Shown: positions 17,585 through 27,542, counted from the first letter of the stretch. The stretch is 64,000 bases of DNA from Gloeocapsopsis crepidinum LEGE 06123 (GCF_015207655.1 NZ_JADEWN010000013.1:29481-93480); one strand, 5' to 3'. A program made the numbers and translations. Notes: generated by a model not told the origin, from the letters alone.

Positions 17585-18247
17585 ATGGTGCAAGCAGTGA
17601 TCTTAGACGTTGATGGTACATTGGTACTAAGCAATGATGCCCATGCACAATCTTGGGTTGATGCATTTGAAGCCTTTGGCTACCACATAGCATTTGAACA
17701 AGTTCGACCATTAATTGGTATGGGTGGCGACCAAGTGATACCTCGCATGGTACCAGGACTAAATAAAGAAGAGGGCGATGGTAAAAAGGTTTCCGAACGG
17801 CGTAAAGAACTTATTCTCCAGAAATATGGACCCAAGCTACAAGCTGCCCCTGGGGCCAGAGAATTAATACAGCGCATGAAGCAGCAAGGATTAAAGTTAA
17901 TTATTGCTAGTTCTGCTACAAGTCAAGAGTTGGAAATTTTACTTAAAGTTGCAAAAGTAGACGATTTACTTGATGAAGCAACAACGTCAAGTGATGCTGA
18001 AGCTTCTAAACCTGAACCAGACATTGTAGAAGCTGCATTAAGTAAACTGAAGGTGCAACCTAACGAGGTTGTTATGCTAGGAGACACACCTTACGATGTT
18101 CAAGCAGCAAGTGCTGCTGGTATTGGAATGATTGCAGTGCGTTGTGGTGGGTTTGAAGATGCACAACTTGAAGGAGTTCAAGAAATTTATGACGATCCTG
18201 CTGACTTGTTGGCACACTACGATGAGTCACTCTTGAGTAAAAAGTAG
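17585..18247 (+). CDS. HAD-family phosphatase
   Basis: Haloacid-dehalogenase superfamily hydrolase of the phosphoglycolate phosphatase / beta-phosphoglucomutase type, 220 residues. Motif I is LDVDGTL (nucleophile Asp8, acid/base Asp10), motif II IIASSAT, the conserved Lys is in ASKPEPDIV and motif IV is MLGDTPYDV. A helical cap lies between motifs I and II. Several substrates are possible. AGGAG seven bases before the ATG supports the start. A short direct repeat, TTTACATGGTGC, occurs at the start codon and about 30 bases upstream. Confidence 0.9.
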   Translation: MVQAVILDVDGTLVLSNDAHAQSWVDAFEAFGYHIAFEQVRPLIGMGGDQVIPRMVPGLNKEEGDGKKVSERRKELILQKYGPKLQAAPGARELIQRMKQQGLKLIIASSATSQELEILLKVAKVDDLLDEATTSSDAEASKPEPDIVEAALSKLKVQPNEVVMLGDTPYDVQAASAAGIGMIAVRCGGFEDAQLEGVQEIYDDPADLLAHYDESLLSKK

Positions 18248-18693
18248 AAAAATTCTGAGCAGCACTACTATACACTTAAAAAACTTATCCTAAAACATAT
18301 TAGCTAAAAGAATTTAGGATACTGAGCTAGTTTGTGTTTTATAGCAACCTAGCATTTTTACATTGCATAATACTTGTACATTAAATTAAATGTTTTAGTT
18401 GATATTTGATGAATGACGGTAGTGTAGGTATTCCAGTTTTTATATAAGAGTAAGGCAACAATTGCATACTTTATTAACTCTTAACAAGATTTACTCACAA
18501 AATAACCGCAGCGTCACCTACCATGCTAAGCGTCTAACACAAAAAAAGACTCTTTGCAAGAGAAAAGGTACTGACAAATTAAAATCAATTTTTTGCGCGT
18601 AGCCCAGCCACTTCAGAGGATTCACGCTCAAAATAATTCAATCATGTAGATATGCTTAATGAAACAAAATGAAATAATTATGGGGAGAAAAAA
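18248..18693. other. Intergenic region without a recognised gene
   Basis: About 450 AT-rich bases between the HAD phosphatase and the small ORF before the membrane kinase. A weak hairpin (CTCTT TGC AAGAG near 18551) is visible. I see no RNA gene or clear terminator. Confidence 0.5.
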
Positions 18694-18828
18694 TTGTTAT
18701 TAAACCATACTTTTATGCAGATCAATCAGTGGTGGGAAATGAGTAGTCTAAAACAAACTTTAGAAAAATCACCTAAACCTACCAGAGATTCCGAGCTGCA
18801 TACAGCTACTTCTAACACAATTTGTTAG
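18694..18828 (+). CDS. Possible 44-residue leader ORF before the membrane kinase
   Basis: A TTG codon preceded by GGGGAG at about 7 bases opens a 44-codon frame (TTG, then LLNHTFMQINQWWEMSS) ending 23 bases before the kinase start. It is polar with no obvious domain. The ribosome-binding site is the only positive support; it may be chance. Confidence 0.22.
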   Translation: MLLNHTFMQINQWWEMSSLKQTLEKSPKPTRDSELHTATSNTIC

Positions 18829-18851
18829 TTGTGCTATTCAGGATTAACGCC

Positions 18852-21401
18852 ATGAACGTTAGTAATTGGAGAAAAAAGCGTTTTGACTGGGGGCAATATA
18901 GCGTTGCATTAGGTACTGTAGCCATCACTCTCATCGTCAAGCTGCTGCTGACGCCAATCATTAATGACGAAAGTCCTTTCTTGTTATTTTTCTTTGCGAT
19001 CGTTACCAGTACCTGGTATGGTGGCAAACATACAGGGTTCCTCGCAACAGGTTTAGCGGCTTTAAGTGCTGATTATTTTCTTATTCCACCTTTTCACTCT
19101 TTTTTTGTCGATGGTGTAGGATTTGGCTTTCGCCTAGGCTTGTTTGTCTTTGAGGGAACTGCAATTACTCATGTCGTTGCAGAGTTGAATGCTGCTAAAA
19201 AACAAGCTGAAACAAATAAGATAGAAGCCTTACTTTATCAGGAAGTTTTGCAAGAGAGTGAAGATCGCTTTCGTCTATTTGTCGAAAGTGTTGGAGACTA
19301 TACAATTTTTATGCTCGACGTTAATGCCAATATTGTTAGTTGGAATGTGGGAGCAGAAAACTTATTTGGATATCAAGAAGCAGACATTCTGGGAAAACAT
19401 TTTTCTTTGCTGTTTACCATCGAAGATATTAATAGTGGAAAACCACAACAAGAGATAGAACAAGCGATCGCGCAAGGACGTACTGAAGGACAATCTTGGC
19501 ATATTCGGAGTAATGGTACGTGGTTTTGGGCAAATTGCGTCATGACAGCATTACGTGACAAAGGAGGTCGTTTGCGTGGTTTTGCTAAAGTTATTCAGGA
19601 CTTTACAGCTAATCATGAAGTAGAAGTTGTTTTACAAAAAGCTAATGAAGAATTAGAACTGAGAGTCCAAAATCGCACATGTGAACTACGTAACGCTAAC
19701 GAACAGTTACACAGTGAAATTATCGAACGTCAGCAGATTGAAGAAGCTCTATTAGATAGTCAAACTCGACTTCAACTCATTAACAGTATCTCAACAGCAA
19801 TGATGTTGGGTATGTCGATAGAGCAGATTATTAAACGTACTGTTAGACAAATTAGTGAGTGTTTTCCTTCGCTACGAATTGCTTACTCAACAATTGATCA
19901 AAGTGGTCATTTAACAGTTGTTCATTCTCTAGAACCAGAAGGATTACCACCACTTCAGGGAATCACTTTCGATTTGAATATGATGCCGGAATATCTTCAA
20001 GCAATACAGATGAATGCACCCATTGTGGTGGAAGATATTATGCAAGACTCGCGCTTTTCTAATCAAAATCGTGCTTTATTCTGTACTTACGGTATTCAAG
20101 CCTTTGTTGACGTGCCATTACAGCATTCAGAAAACTTGATGAGTTTGTTGTGCTTTGACGCTTCGCAGCAAAGAAAATGGAGTAATCATGAAATTGGAAC
20201 ACTAATTGTCATTACTCAGTATCTTTCAATTATTATTAAAAATGCTTACGCGCAACAAGAACGCGATCGCGCAGAACTCGCTTTGAAACAAGCGCATGAT
20301 GAGTTAGAACTGAGAGTTAAAAATCGCACTGCAGAACTTGCAAAAGCTAACGAAGAGTTAAAAACCGAAATTTACGAGCGTCGGCGCATTGAGGAGTCAC
20401 TACGACAAAGTGAGGAGCGGTTGCGCTTTGCGCTGAGTGCTGCTGATATGTTAGCGTGGGATTGGAATGTCCTCACCGATGAAATTAGTCAGTCAGACAA
20501 TGCAGATGGCGTAATTGGAATTCCGCCAAATACAAAACTCAACAATGCAACCGAATTTTTCACTTTAATTCATCCTGTAGACCGCGATCGCGTGGTGCAA
20601 GGGCTTCATAATACTTTAGCAAACAGAAATCTTTACAGCGTAGAGTTTCGCATTGTCCGCCCTGATGGTTCAATCCGTTGGATGGCTAACACAGGAAGAG
20701 TTAGTTGTGATGTTGCAGGGCAAGCAATACGTGTAAGTGGTGTTTTACGAGACATTACTGAGCAAAAACACATTTCCGATCAAATTCAAGCTTCACTTGC
20801 AGAAAAAGAAGTTTTGCTCAAGGAAATTCATCACCGTGTTAAAAACAATCTACAAATTATTTCTAGCCTCTTGAGTTTACAGTCAGGATATATTGAAGAT
20901 CAAAAAACTCTGGAAATTTTAAAAGCAGGGGAAAATCGCGTAGCTTCAATGGCTTTGATTCACGAGCAATTATATCAATCTGAAGACTTAGCCAAAATTG
21001 ACTTGGTAGACTATCTTCAAAATTTAGCAGCAAATTTACTTAGTTCTTACGATGTTAACTCTCAACAAATTAATTTACATTTAAATATTGGCAATATTCT
21101 TCTTTGCTTGGATGTTGCTATTCCTTGTGGCTTGATTATCAATGAATTAATTTCTAATTCCCTCAAACATGCTTTCCCAAACTCTAAAAAAGGTAATATT
21201 TATATTGAAATACATACTATTAACGAGCAATATTGCCTCACTATTAGAGATGATGGTGTAGGATTACCACAACATATTGATCCAAATAATACTGATTCCT
21301 TAGGACTACAAATTGTAGCTGCTTTGACTCAACAACTAGAAGGTAGCCTTAAGATTAATAACAATAATGGCACAGAATTTCAAATCAAGTTTCAATGTTA
21401 A
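18852..21401 (+). CDS. Membrane sensor histidine kinase (DUF4118-PAS-GAF-PAS-HisKA_2)
   Basis: An 849-residue membrane-bound kinase. Residues 20-110 form a KdpD-like DUF4118 bundle of about four helices (ALGTVAITLIVKLLLTPII, FLLFFFAIVTSTWYGG). A PAS domain (about 135-255), a coiled coil with ELELRVQNRT, a GAF domain (about 310-455), a second coiled coil (ELELRVKNRT), a second PAS (about 515-635) and a HisKA_2 kinase core follow; the phosphoacceptor is His660 in KEIHHRVKNNLQIISSL. The ATPase domain has NELISNSLKHAF and DDGVGLP. The start at 18852 has AGGA upstream. The receiver-PAS-kinase gene lies 29 bases downstream, so they probably form a relay. Confidence 0.9.
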   Translation: MNVSNWRKKRFDWGQYSVALGTVAITLIVKLLLTPIINDESPFLLFFFAIVTSTWYGGKHTGFLATGLAALSADYFLIPPFHSFFVDGVGFGFRLGLFVFEGTAITHVVAELNAAKKQAETNKIEALLYQEVLQESEDRFRLFVESVGDYTIFMLDVNANIVSWNVGAENLFGYQEADILGKHFSLLFTIEDINSGKPQQEIEQAIAQGRTEGQSWHIRSNGTWFWANCVMTALRDKGGRLRGFAKVIQDFTANHEVEVVLQKANEELELRVQNRTCELRNANEQLHSEIIERQQIEEALLDSQTRLQLINSISTAMMLGMSIEQIIKRTVRQISECFPSLRIAYSTIDQSGHLTVVHSLEPEGLPPLQGITFDLNMMPEYLQAIQMNAPIVVEDIMQDSRFSNQNRALFCTYGIQAFVDVPLQHSENLMSLLCFDASQQRKWSNHEIGTLIVITQYLSIIIKNAYAQQERDRAELALKQAHDELELRVKNRTAELAKANEELKTEIYERRRIEESLRQSEERLRFALSAADMLAWDWNVLTDEISQSDNADGVIGIPPNTKLNNATEFFTLIHPVDRDRVVQGLHNTLANRNLYSVEFRIVRPDGSIRWMANTGRVSCDVAGQAIRVSGVLRDITEQKHISDQIQASLAEKEVLLKEIHHRVKNNLQIISSLLSLQSGYIEDQKTLEILKAGENRVASMALIHEQLYQSEDLAKIDLVDYLQNLAANLLSSYDVNSQQINLHLNIGNILLCLDVAIPCGLIINELISNSLKHAFPNSKKGNIYIEIHTINEQYCLTIRDDGVGLPQHIDPNNTDSLGLQIVAALTQQLEGSLKINNNNGTEFQIKFQC

Positions 21402-21430
21402 CAATTATTTAAGGTTAATAAATAACCACA

Positions 21431-23008
21431 ATGGGTCAGGCAAATATCTTAATTGTAGAAGATGAGCTTCTCGTTGCCAAAGATATACAAAATCGGCTAA
21501 CTAAATTCGGATACAATGTTGTTGCTGTTGTCTCATCTGGAAACGAAGCCATCAAGAAGGCAGCAGAAAAAACTCCTGATTTAGTCCTTATGGATATTCG
21601 CTTAAAAGGAGAAATTGATGGAATTGAAGCAGCACAACTAATTTACCAAAATTTAAATATTCCGATAGTTTATTTAACAGCTAATGCGGATGATAGTACA
21701 TTAGAAAGAGCTAAATTAACTGAACCATTTGGCTATATCTTAAAACCTTTTAAAGAAAAAGAGCTCAAAACAACTATTGAAATTACGCTCACAAAGCATC
21801 AAATTGAGAAAAAACTGAAACAAAGTGAACAATGGTTAGCAACAGTACTGAAAAGTATTGGAGATGCTGTTATTACTAGTGATGCTTGTGGTGCTGTCAC
21901 TTTTATGAACCCTGTCGCTGAATATCTAACAGGCTGGAAGCATGAAGAAGCTTGCGGTAAAGATGCAGCAGAAATATTTAATATTACCCATGAAGTAACT
22001 CGTCAAAAAATAGATAGTCCTGTTGTACAAGCACTACAAAAAGGAACAACAGTTGGCATTAGTGAAGAAACACTTCTTATTACTAAAAATGGTCATGCAA
22101 TTCCTATTGATGACAGTGCAGCACCAATAAGGGATGACAAAGGAAATATTACTGGTGCCGTATTAGTTTTTCGCGATATTACTGAACGGAAGCAAGCAAA
22201 AGAAGCACGTCAAAAGCAAATTGAGCAAGAAAGGCTTGTTGCTCAGCTAGAAAAACTGAATCAACTCAAAGACGATTTTTTGAGTACAGTTTCACATGAG
22301 TTGCGTACTCCGATCGCTAATATGAAAATGGCAATTCAAATGCTGTCTGTTTCTAACAATACAGAGCGCAGTCGGCGATATTTAGAGATTTTACAAGCAG
22401 AATGCACGCGAGAAACTGAGCTAATTAATGATTTGCTCGATTTACAAAGGCTAGAATTAGCATCTTATCCAATGGTACTCACAGAAGCCATTCACTTAAA
22501 CGATTGGTTGCCAAAAATCATTGAGCCTTTTTGTAACCGTAGCGAACAGCGTCAACAGATCTTACAAATTGATATACGTCCTAACTTATTGCCGTTGCTT
22601 TCTGACCGTGCTAGCTTAGAGAGAATTATCGCTGAGCTGCTTAATAATGCCTGTAAATATACCTCAGCTCATGGCAAAATTGTCCTAAGTGTTGAGCAAC
22701 ACAGTCAATTGCCAGGAAATAATCCAAGCTTTGTAGATGCTATAAAGTCAGAAATACTACCTGTAACAAAAACAATTTTTAGGGTTAGCAATCAAGCAGA
22801 AATTTTTGCTGAGCAATTACCAAGAATCTTTGAAAAATTTTATCGCATTCCTCAAAGCGATCGCTGGCAACAAGGAGGTACAGGGTTAGGACTTGCTTTA
22901 GTTCAAAAACTTGTCGAACATCTGCAAGGAACAATTCATGTTACTAGTCATCAGGGGTGGACAACGTTTACTGTCACTTTAAGTAGTGTAGTAGGCAATG
23001 AACTATAA
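21431..23008 (+). CDS. Receiver-PAS-histidine kinase hybrid
   Basis: A 525-residue cytoplasmic protein. The N-terminal receiver has the acidic pair Glu10-Asp11 and phosphoacceptor Asp55 (LVLMDIRLKGEIDG) and the conserved Lys in ILKPFKEKE. A PAS domain (about 140-255, ending FRDITERKQA) and a HisKA domain with His289 (VSHELRTPI) follow, then an ATPase domain with LNNACKYTS and GGTGLGLALVQKL. The box normally reading DxGxG is replaced by VSNQAEIFAEQLP, a degenerate form found in some cyanobacterial kinases. With no separate output domain, it probably accepts phosphate from the kinase 29 bases upstream and passes the signal on. Confidence 0.9.
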   Translation: MGQANILIVEDELLVAKDIQNRLTKFGYNVVAVVSSGNEAIKKAAEKTPDLVLMDIRLKGEIDGIEAAQLIYQNLNIPIVYLTANADDSTLERAKLTEPFGYILKPFKEKELKTTIEITLTKHQIEKKLKQSEQWLATVLKSIGDAVITSDACGAVTFMNPVAEYLTGWKHEEACGKDAAEIFNITHEVTRQKIDSPVVQALQKGTTVGISEETLLITKNGHAIPIDDSAAPIRDDKGNITGAVLVFRDITERKQAKEARQKQIEQERLVAQLEKLNQLKDDFLSTVSHELRTPIANMKMAIQMLSVSNNTERSRRYLEILQAECTRETELINDLLDLQRLELASYPMVLTEAIHLNDWLPKIIEPFCNRSEQRQQILQIDIRPNLLPLLSDRASLERIIAELLNNACKYTSAHGKIVLSVEQHSQLPGNNPSFVDAIKSEILPVTKTIFRVSNQAEIFAEQLPRIFEKFYRIPQSDRWQQGGTGLGLALVQKLVEHLQGTIHVTSHQGWTTFTVTLSSVVGNEL

Positions 23009-23364
23009 GTATTAAATAATAATGAATTTAATTATATAGAACCTAATTCAAGGCTGAGCCATCAGAAAGAAAGCCAATTTGATATCAAGTTAAAAACTAG
23101 TTTTGCATTAACTTATTGAAATTAAGAAACCTTATCTGCAGAAAAAACATCTAAGTAATCTAGCAAGATAAAGCATTGATCGTTGCACTTAAGGAGTAAA
23201 ACAGCAAAATAGGCAACAAAAATTAAGGGAAAGAGTAGTTGGTGTCTAAATATAGTGACAAATATAGACACTCACGCATCAAATAGTGAGCTTCCTATTC
23301 AAAATGGCGAATAAACTCTTTATTCTTGAGCCTTTCCCTATCAGTATATAAAATAGGAGCGACT
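23009..23364. other. Intergenic region with a small inverted repeat
   Basis: About 356 AT-rich bases. The only structure I see is GTGTCTA/TAGACAC, 7-bp arms at 23242-23248 and 23265-23271, about 95 bases before the next gene; it could be an operator or a chance palindrome. Confidence 0.4.
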
Positions 23365-24867
23365 GTGACGCAAGAATTTCACCTCTGCGTAGCTTATATT
23401 GGACATAACACTTACAAACTACAGACAAAACAAGTACCAGACAAAATGTTACTTGCTGAAGAAGTTGTAGAGTGGAATGTAGAGGAGTGGTTAATTCATG
23501 CAGAACAGATTAGCACAAATGTTGTACCATTGCGCGATCGCTACGACTTATATACATTGATTGCGTTAGGTAAGCAGCTTTTCTCAGCATTATTTACAGG
23601 AAAAATTAAAGATAGCTGGAACGCAGCACGAAACATTGCCCAGCAAGAACAAGTAGTATTGCTACTATCGCTGGAAATTGACACTGCTAATTTAGCAAGT
23701 GTACCTTGGGAACTTCTTTATGCAGAAGAGCGTTTTTTGATTAGCAATCCTCAAATTGCGCTGAGAATTAACCGCTTACAAGCACCATCTAGCAATGTTT
23801 TAGCACAAATGAATTGGGATTCAGTTATTCATAAAATCCAATCAGAAGATGAAAGAAGGTTAGTGATAGAATCTCTTGCTAAGGAAGAGTGGGAAGAATT
23901 CATAAATGATGACAGCGATCCTGCTTATGCAGAAGATTCAGCTGTTGTTGCAGACATTTTTAGTCAACTAGCCGCATCGCCTCCTTCTACTCCTGAAAAG
24001 GAAGATGCTTCAGTATTTTCTGCACGCGAAACTCAAATAACAACCCAGCAACAAGTTGAACCGCCGCCTCAAAAAACATCAGAAAGCAGCGTTTTTGCTA
24101 CCTTGGTAGTTGGAACTTTGATGATGGCACTTGTCGCGATCGCAACTCTGTTATGGGGACATCAACCATTACGACAAATTACTGCATCTTTTACACCATT
24201 AGGATTAAGTAGATTAAATCATCGCCACTGGCACGCTGTTAGTACACAAGAAGTCACTGCGATCGCTATGACTAGGTTTAAACAAGGAGACTTCAGTACT
24301 GCGCAGAACTTGGTGGAAGAACTTCTAAATCGCAACGATTTACAAAATGCTCGTGCAGCACTTGATATAGTTTCCTATGCTAAAACTGATACAATCTTGT
24401 ATCTTCGAGGGCGTTTAGCATGGCAATCTTCACAAATGGAACAAGCGCGTCGTTACTGGGAAGATGCTGTTAAGCAAAAGCCACAGATTAAGTATTACAA
24501 TGCGTTAGGCTTTGCCTACTATGCACAAGACGACTTACATCAGGCTAATGATGCTTGGTTCGAGGCATTATATTTAGCTAATCAATCACCTACAACACCA
24601 GAAACTCGTATAAATTCTAGCTCCAGCAACAGTAGCGAACTCCTGACAACGTACGCTGGTCTTGCTTTAGTATTACATCAATCAGCGCAGAATCAATCGT
24701 CGGATAAACAAGCGAAATTAGTTTATGAAGCTGTGAAACTCCATAAAAAAGTCTTAGCAGAAGATTCAGTGAATTTTCGACCTCAGCAGCTTGAGCGCCA
24801 ATGGCTATGGCATCAAAAAGCAGTTGCAGACTGGCGATCGCTACTTCAGATCAGCGATCGGGGGTAA
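23365..24867 (+). CDS. CHAT-like N-domain, one membrane helix, TPR tail
   Basis: A 500-residue protein of unknown function. I choose the GTG at 23365 because AGGAG lies 5 bases upstream. Residues 1-150 resemble the N-terminal part of CHAT (caspase-like) domains in cyanobacteria: VALLLSLEI-type strand (VVLLLSLEIDTANLASVPWELLY) followed by ISNPQIALRINR. The region holding the caspase-like His and Cys was not found. An acidic linker, one helix (VGTLMMALVAIATLLWG, about residue 260) and TPR-like repeats (LYLRGRLAWQSSQMEQARRYW, YNALGFAYYAQDDLHQANDAW) follow. It lies after two kinases, but 356 bases separate them. Confidence 0.65.
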   Translation: MTQEFHLCVAYIGHNTYKLQTKQVPDKMLLAEEVVEWNVEEWLIHAEQISTNVVPLRDRYDLYTLIALGKQLFSALFTGKIKDSWNAARNIAQQEQVVLLLSLEIDTANLASVPWELLYAEERFLISNPQIALRINRLQAPSSNVLAQMNWDSVIHKIQSEDERRLVIESLAKEEWEEFINDDSDPAYAEDSAVVADIFSQLAASPPSTPEKEDASVFSARETQITTQQQVEPPPQKTSESSVFATLVVGTLMMALVAIATLLWGHQPLRQITASFTPLGLSRLNHRHWHAVSTQEVTAIAMTRFKQGDFSTAQNLVEELLNRNDLQNARAALDIVSYAKTDTILYLRGRLAWQSSQMEQARRYWEDAVKQKPQIKYYNALGFAYYAQDDLHQANDAWFEALYLANQSPTTPETRINSSSSNSSELLTTYAGLALVLHQSAQNQSSDKQAKLVYEAVKLHKKVLAEDSVNFRPQQLERQWLWHQKAVADWRSLLQISDRG

Positions 24868-24874
24868 TTTGTTT

Positions 24875-24957
24875 GCTACTCAAGAACTCTTTCCACCTCC
24901 GTAAGCTTACTGTTAAAAATCGTATTAGTGCGCGAAGGCATACTTTACTTGAGTAGC
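24875..24957. repeat. 83-base element with 10-bp terminal inverted repeats
   Basis: GCTACTCAAG at 24875-24884 and its exact reverse complement at 24948-24957, with the 10-bp palindrome GTAAGCTTAC at 24901-24910 between them. It fills the gap between two convergent genes. It may be a MITE-like remnant or a termination structure. Confidence 0.4.
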
Positions 24958-24986
24958 TCCGACTTTAGTTGAAGGGTATCTGTGAT

Positions 24987-25730
24987 TTATTCATCATAAG
25001 TTTTACCCAAAATAGAAGACAACGGACGATGCTTGCGAATATCCATCATTTCTGCTAGCGATACTTTTTCAACATCCACCGCTTGGAGTTCTTCTGGTGG
25101 CAAGATAGTCACTCTGGGATCTTCACTACTACCATGACTATCTGATAGTGGGATAGTTTCTTTGACTTCTGCAGTAGGAGGTTCGGAGATTTGTGGTTCT
25201 CTAATCTTTGCAATGGACGGAGGTTCAACTGATTCTGTAACTTTGACAGATGGTTTAGGAGGGGGCACAGAAATAGTTGGTTCAACGACACTGGTTTCTA
25301 CACGAGGACTAATTCGTGGTAGTCTCTTGCGCGTTCGGCGTTGACGGCGTTGACGTTTTGGTTGCGACAATGAACCTTGCAGTTGTCGGAAGACGATTCC
25401 ATATCCAGCAGCACAAGCAACAATAGCACCAACTACCCATACAGCAATGCGATCGCTACCTGAAGTTGCTGTTTCAGGTGTCGGAGCTACCAACGGTACA
25501 GGAGTTTCTACGCGATCGACAAAACCAGTAAAGGTCAAACTGAAAATCGAAAGAGTAGCGATTAGAAGTAATATTAACCATAGCAAAGGCCAAAGCAGCC
25601 AAGGTGATAGCAACAGGGCAAATAGTGAATTCAAAGCTGAGGATTTTGCCGATCCTCGGCGTCTCGCACGAGCTAGCTGTAAGTTACTACGTTGTTGTGA
25701 GGACTGCTGTGTACTCTGATTGTCGTCCAT
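24987..25730 (-). CDS. Hypothetical protein, two membrane helices and Pro-rich tail
   Basis: A 247-residue protein with no recognised family. Two hydrophobic segments (LFALLLSPWLLWPLLWLILL around residue 40 and IAVWVVGAIVACAAGYGIVF around residue 100) are followed by a very basic stretch (QPKRQRRQRRTRKRLPR) and a long Pro/Glu-rich region ending in EMMDIRKHRPLSSILGKTYDE. The basic stretch next to the helix suggests a cytoplasmic C-terminal tail. The conserved-looking last 25 residues could be a docking peptide. Confidence 0.6.
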   Translation of the reverse strand: MDDNQSTQQSSQQRSNLQLARARRRGSAKSSALNSLFALLLSPWLLWPLLWLILLLIATLSIFSLTFTGFVDRVETPVPLVAPTPETATSGSDRIAVWVVGAIVACAAGYGIVFRQLQGSLSQPKRQRRQRRTRKRLPRISPRVETSVVEPTISVPPPKPSVKVTESVEPPSIAKIREPQISEPPTAEVKETIPLSDSHGSSEDPRVTILPPEELQAVDVEKVSLAEMMDIRKHRPLSSILGKTYDE

Positions 25731-25873
25731 AGCTAATTTCAGAGGCGTACACCCTGTTTTGTTTTTAATTATCTAATAGATCTGGTGGTTAGCGATCGGA
25801 AGTTGAAGATTGCGGAGGTTAGGGAGTTGAAGAAGCAGAACAAGCAGAGGGAGAATACTGTTATCTATTCAAA

Positions 25874-25908
25874 ACTCATAACTCATAACTCATAACTAAT
25901 CACTAGCC
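25874..25908. repeat. Tandem heptad repeat ACTCATA over the ddl stop
   Basis: ACTCATA three times, then ACTAATC and ACTAGCC. The array runs into the ddl stop codon at 25903-25905. Confidence 0.7.
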
Positions 25909-27000
25909 ACGTCGTTCTAACGCCAATTGAATTAGTTGATCGACTAATTCAGCAAAAGGAACACCACTTTTTTCCCACATTTGAGGATACATACTTGTTG
26001 CAGTAAAGCCAGGTAAAGTATTAATTTCATTGATTAAAACTTCTCCAGTGGCTTCGACATAGAAGAAATCAACTCTTGCTAAACCTGCCGCATCCACAGC
26101 TGCAAAAGCTTGGAGTGACATTTCTTGAATTGCAGAAGAAACAGATTCGGGTACAGGTGCAGGGATTGATAAGTTTGCTTTCCCCGCAGTATATTTTGTT
26201 TCATAGTCGTAAAAATCACTCTCGAATGTAATTTCTCCGACAACGGAAGCTTTAGGGTTATCATTTCCTAATACAGCACATTCAAGTTCGCGGGCAACAA
26301 CTCCTGCTTCGACAATCAACCGCCGATCGTAGCTAGCAGCGTTGTCTAGAGCAGTTTCTAATTCACCACGCGATCGCACTTTAGCAATGCCGACTGAAGA
26401 ACCTAAATTTGCTGGTTTCACAAAACAGGGATAACCAAGGGTTGCTTCAATTTGGTCGCACAATTTGGGAAATACACAAGGATTCGACCATACTTGAGCG
26501 CGATTAATTGCCATATATTTAACTTGTGGCAATCCAGCTTGAGCAAATGCCATTTTCATAGCGATTTTATCCATACCCATTGCCGAACCTAATACCCCAG
26601 ATCCTACGTAGGGAACTTGCATTAGTTGCAACAATCCTTGTATTGTACCATCTTCACCATTAGGACCGTGAAGAATAGGAAACCAAACATCTACATCTGT
26701 AACTGGCGTAGAGGAAGAGGAGAGTAAATCAGGAGATGTTGGGATCGGTAGCGATGTTTGGTTGTGTGATTGGGTATTTGATTCATTGAGTTGCAAAGGA
26801 GTACTAGATGTAAGCACTTGTTGGGCAATTTCTCCAGGAAGCCAACGCCCATCTTTTTGAATATAAAACGGTAGTAGTTCGTATTTCTGGGCATTTTGAT
26901 CTGACAAGATCGCTTGTGCGATCGCCCGTGCTGAACTAATCGAAACTTCGTGTTCTCCCGAACGACCACCAAACAACAATCCTACCCGCAATTTACTCAT
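25903..27000 (-). CDS. ddl: D-alanine--D-alanine ligase
   Basis: ATP-grasp enzyme joining two D-alanines for the peptidoglycan precursor. The 365-residue product begins [20 protein letters not shown], the family N-terminus, and shows [16 protein letters not shown], the ATP-grasp stretch [19 protein letters not shown], the Mg-binding region [24 protein letters not shown] and the C-terminal [15 protein letters not shown]. Length is typical. It is monocistronic as far as can be seen, and its stop lies in a heptad repeat. Confidence 0.97.
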   Translation of the reverse strand: MSKLRVGLLFGGRSGEHEVSISSARAIAQAILSDQNAQKYELLPFYIQKDGRWLPGEIAQQVLTSSTPLQLNESNTQSHNQTSLPIPTSPDLLSSSSTPVTDVDVWFPILHGPNGEDGTIQGLLQLMQVPYVGSGVLGSAMGMDKIAMKMAFAQAGLPQVKYMAINRAQVWSNPCVFPKLCDQIEATLGYPCFVKPANLGSSVGIAKVRSRGELETALDNAASYDRRLIVEAGVVARELECAVLGNDNPKASVVGEITFESDFYDYETKYTAGKANLSIPAPVPESVSSAIQEMSLQAFAAVDAAGLARVDFFYVEATGEVLINEINTLPGFTATSMYPQMWEKSGVPFAELVDQLIQLALERRG

Positions 27001-27085
27001 CTGCTATTTACCTTTAGGCGCTCCTCATTGCGCAATAGCGTACCATAGGCAAGGGGTGAGGAGCGAGGAAATAAGGAATCAAGAC

Positions 27086-27385
27086 TCAAGATGTCATGCG
27101 GCGATAAACACTAAACTCAGCTTCTAATTCAGGTAAATGTACTTGTTCTGATGATAGAGATTCTAATTCATCAGCAAATTCTCGTAACCGTTGAATATTA
27201 GTTTGTAGGCGAGACTTGATTCCTTGGGCGCCTAATGCTAGACAATCAGGGCAAATGTCACCATATTCAATACCTTGGTCGCTATACACTGACGCCCTTG
27301 CTGTTTTGAGATTGTACAAACAGCCACAAATCAAGCATTTATTCTGCCGTCCTTTTGTAGGTTCTTGGTGAAAACGAATTTTCAT
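27086..27385 (-). CDS. Small zinc-ribbon-like conserved protein
   Basis: About 99 residues from the ATG at 27385 (MKIRFHQEPTKGRQNKCLIC); an in-frame ATG at 27433 would add an unlikely 16-residue extension. Two Cys pairs, CLIC with a following CxY, and CPDC about 35 residues later (YGDICPDCLA), suggest one zinc ribbon. The C-terminal half is helical and acidic (QRLREFADELESLSSEQ). It looks like a cyanobacterial conserved hypothetical; no role can be assigned. Confidence 0.65.
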   Translation of the reverse strand: MKIRFHQEPTKGRQNKCLICGCLYNLKTARASVYSDQGIEYGDICPDCLALGAQGIKSRLQTNIQRLREFADELESLSSEQVHLPELEAEFSVYRRMTS

Positions 27386-27542
27386 ACTGCAATACCCTGC
27401 AACGTATTTGACATTATGTGCAATTGCTTCCAAGTTAGTAATTGGTCACTATAGTCCTAGAAAGCGGAGTTATCAATGTTTGGTGTTGAGTTAAGATTTT
27501 TCAATTCAAACTCATAACTCAAAATTCAAAACTATTTTGTGG

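Noticed and set aside
21431..23008. Degenerate kinase because the DxGxG box is missing
   Set aside because: The replacement VSNxxxxxxxxELPRIF type occurs in other cyanobacterial kinases with intact N, F and GLGL boxes, so it is noted but not called inactive.
25861..25905. Possible CRISPR-like direct repeats (ACTCATA units)
   Set aside because: Units are 7 bases with no spacers; this is a heptad tandem repeat.
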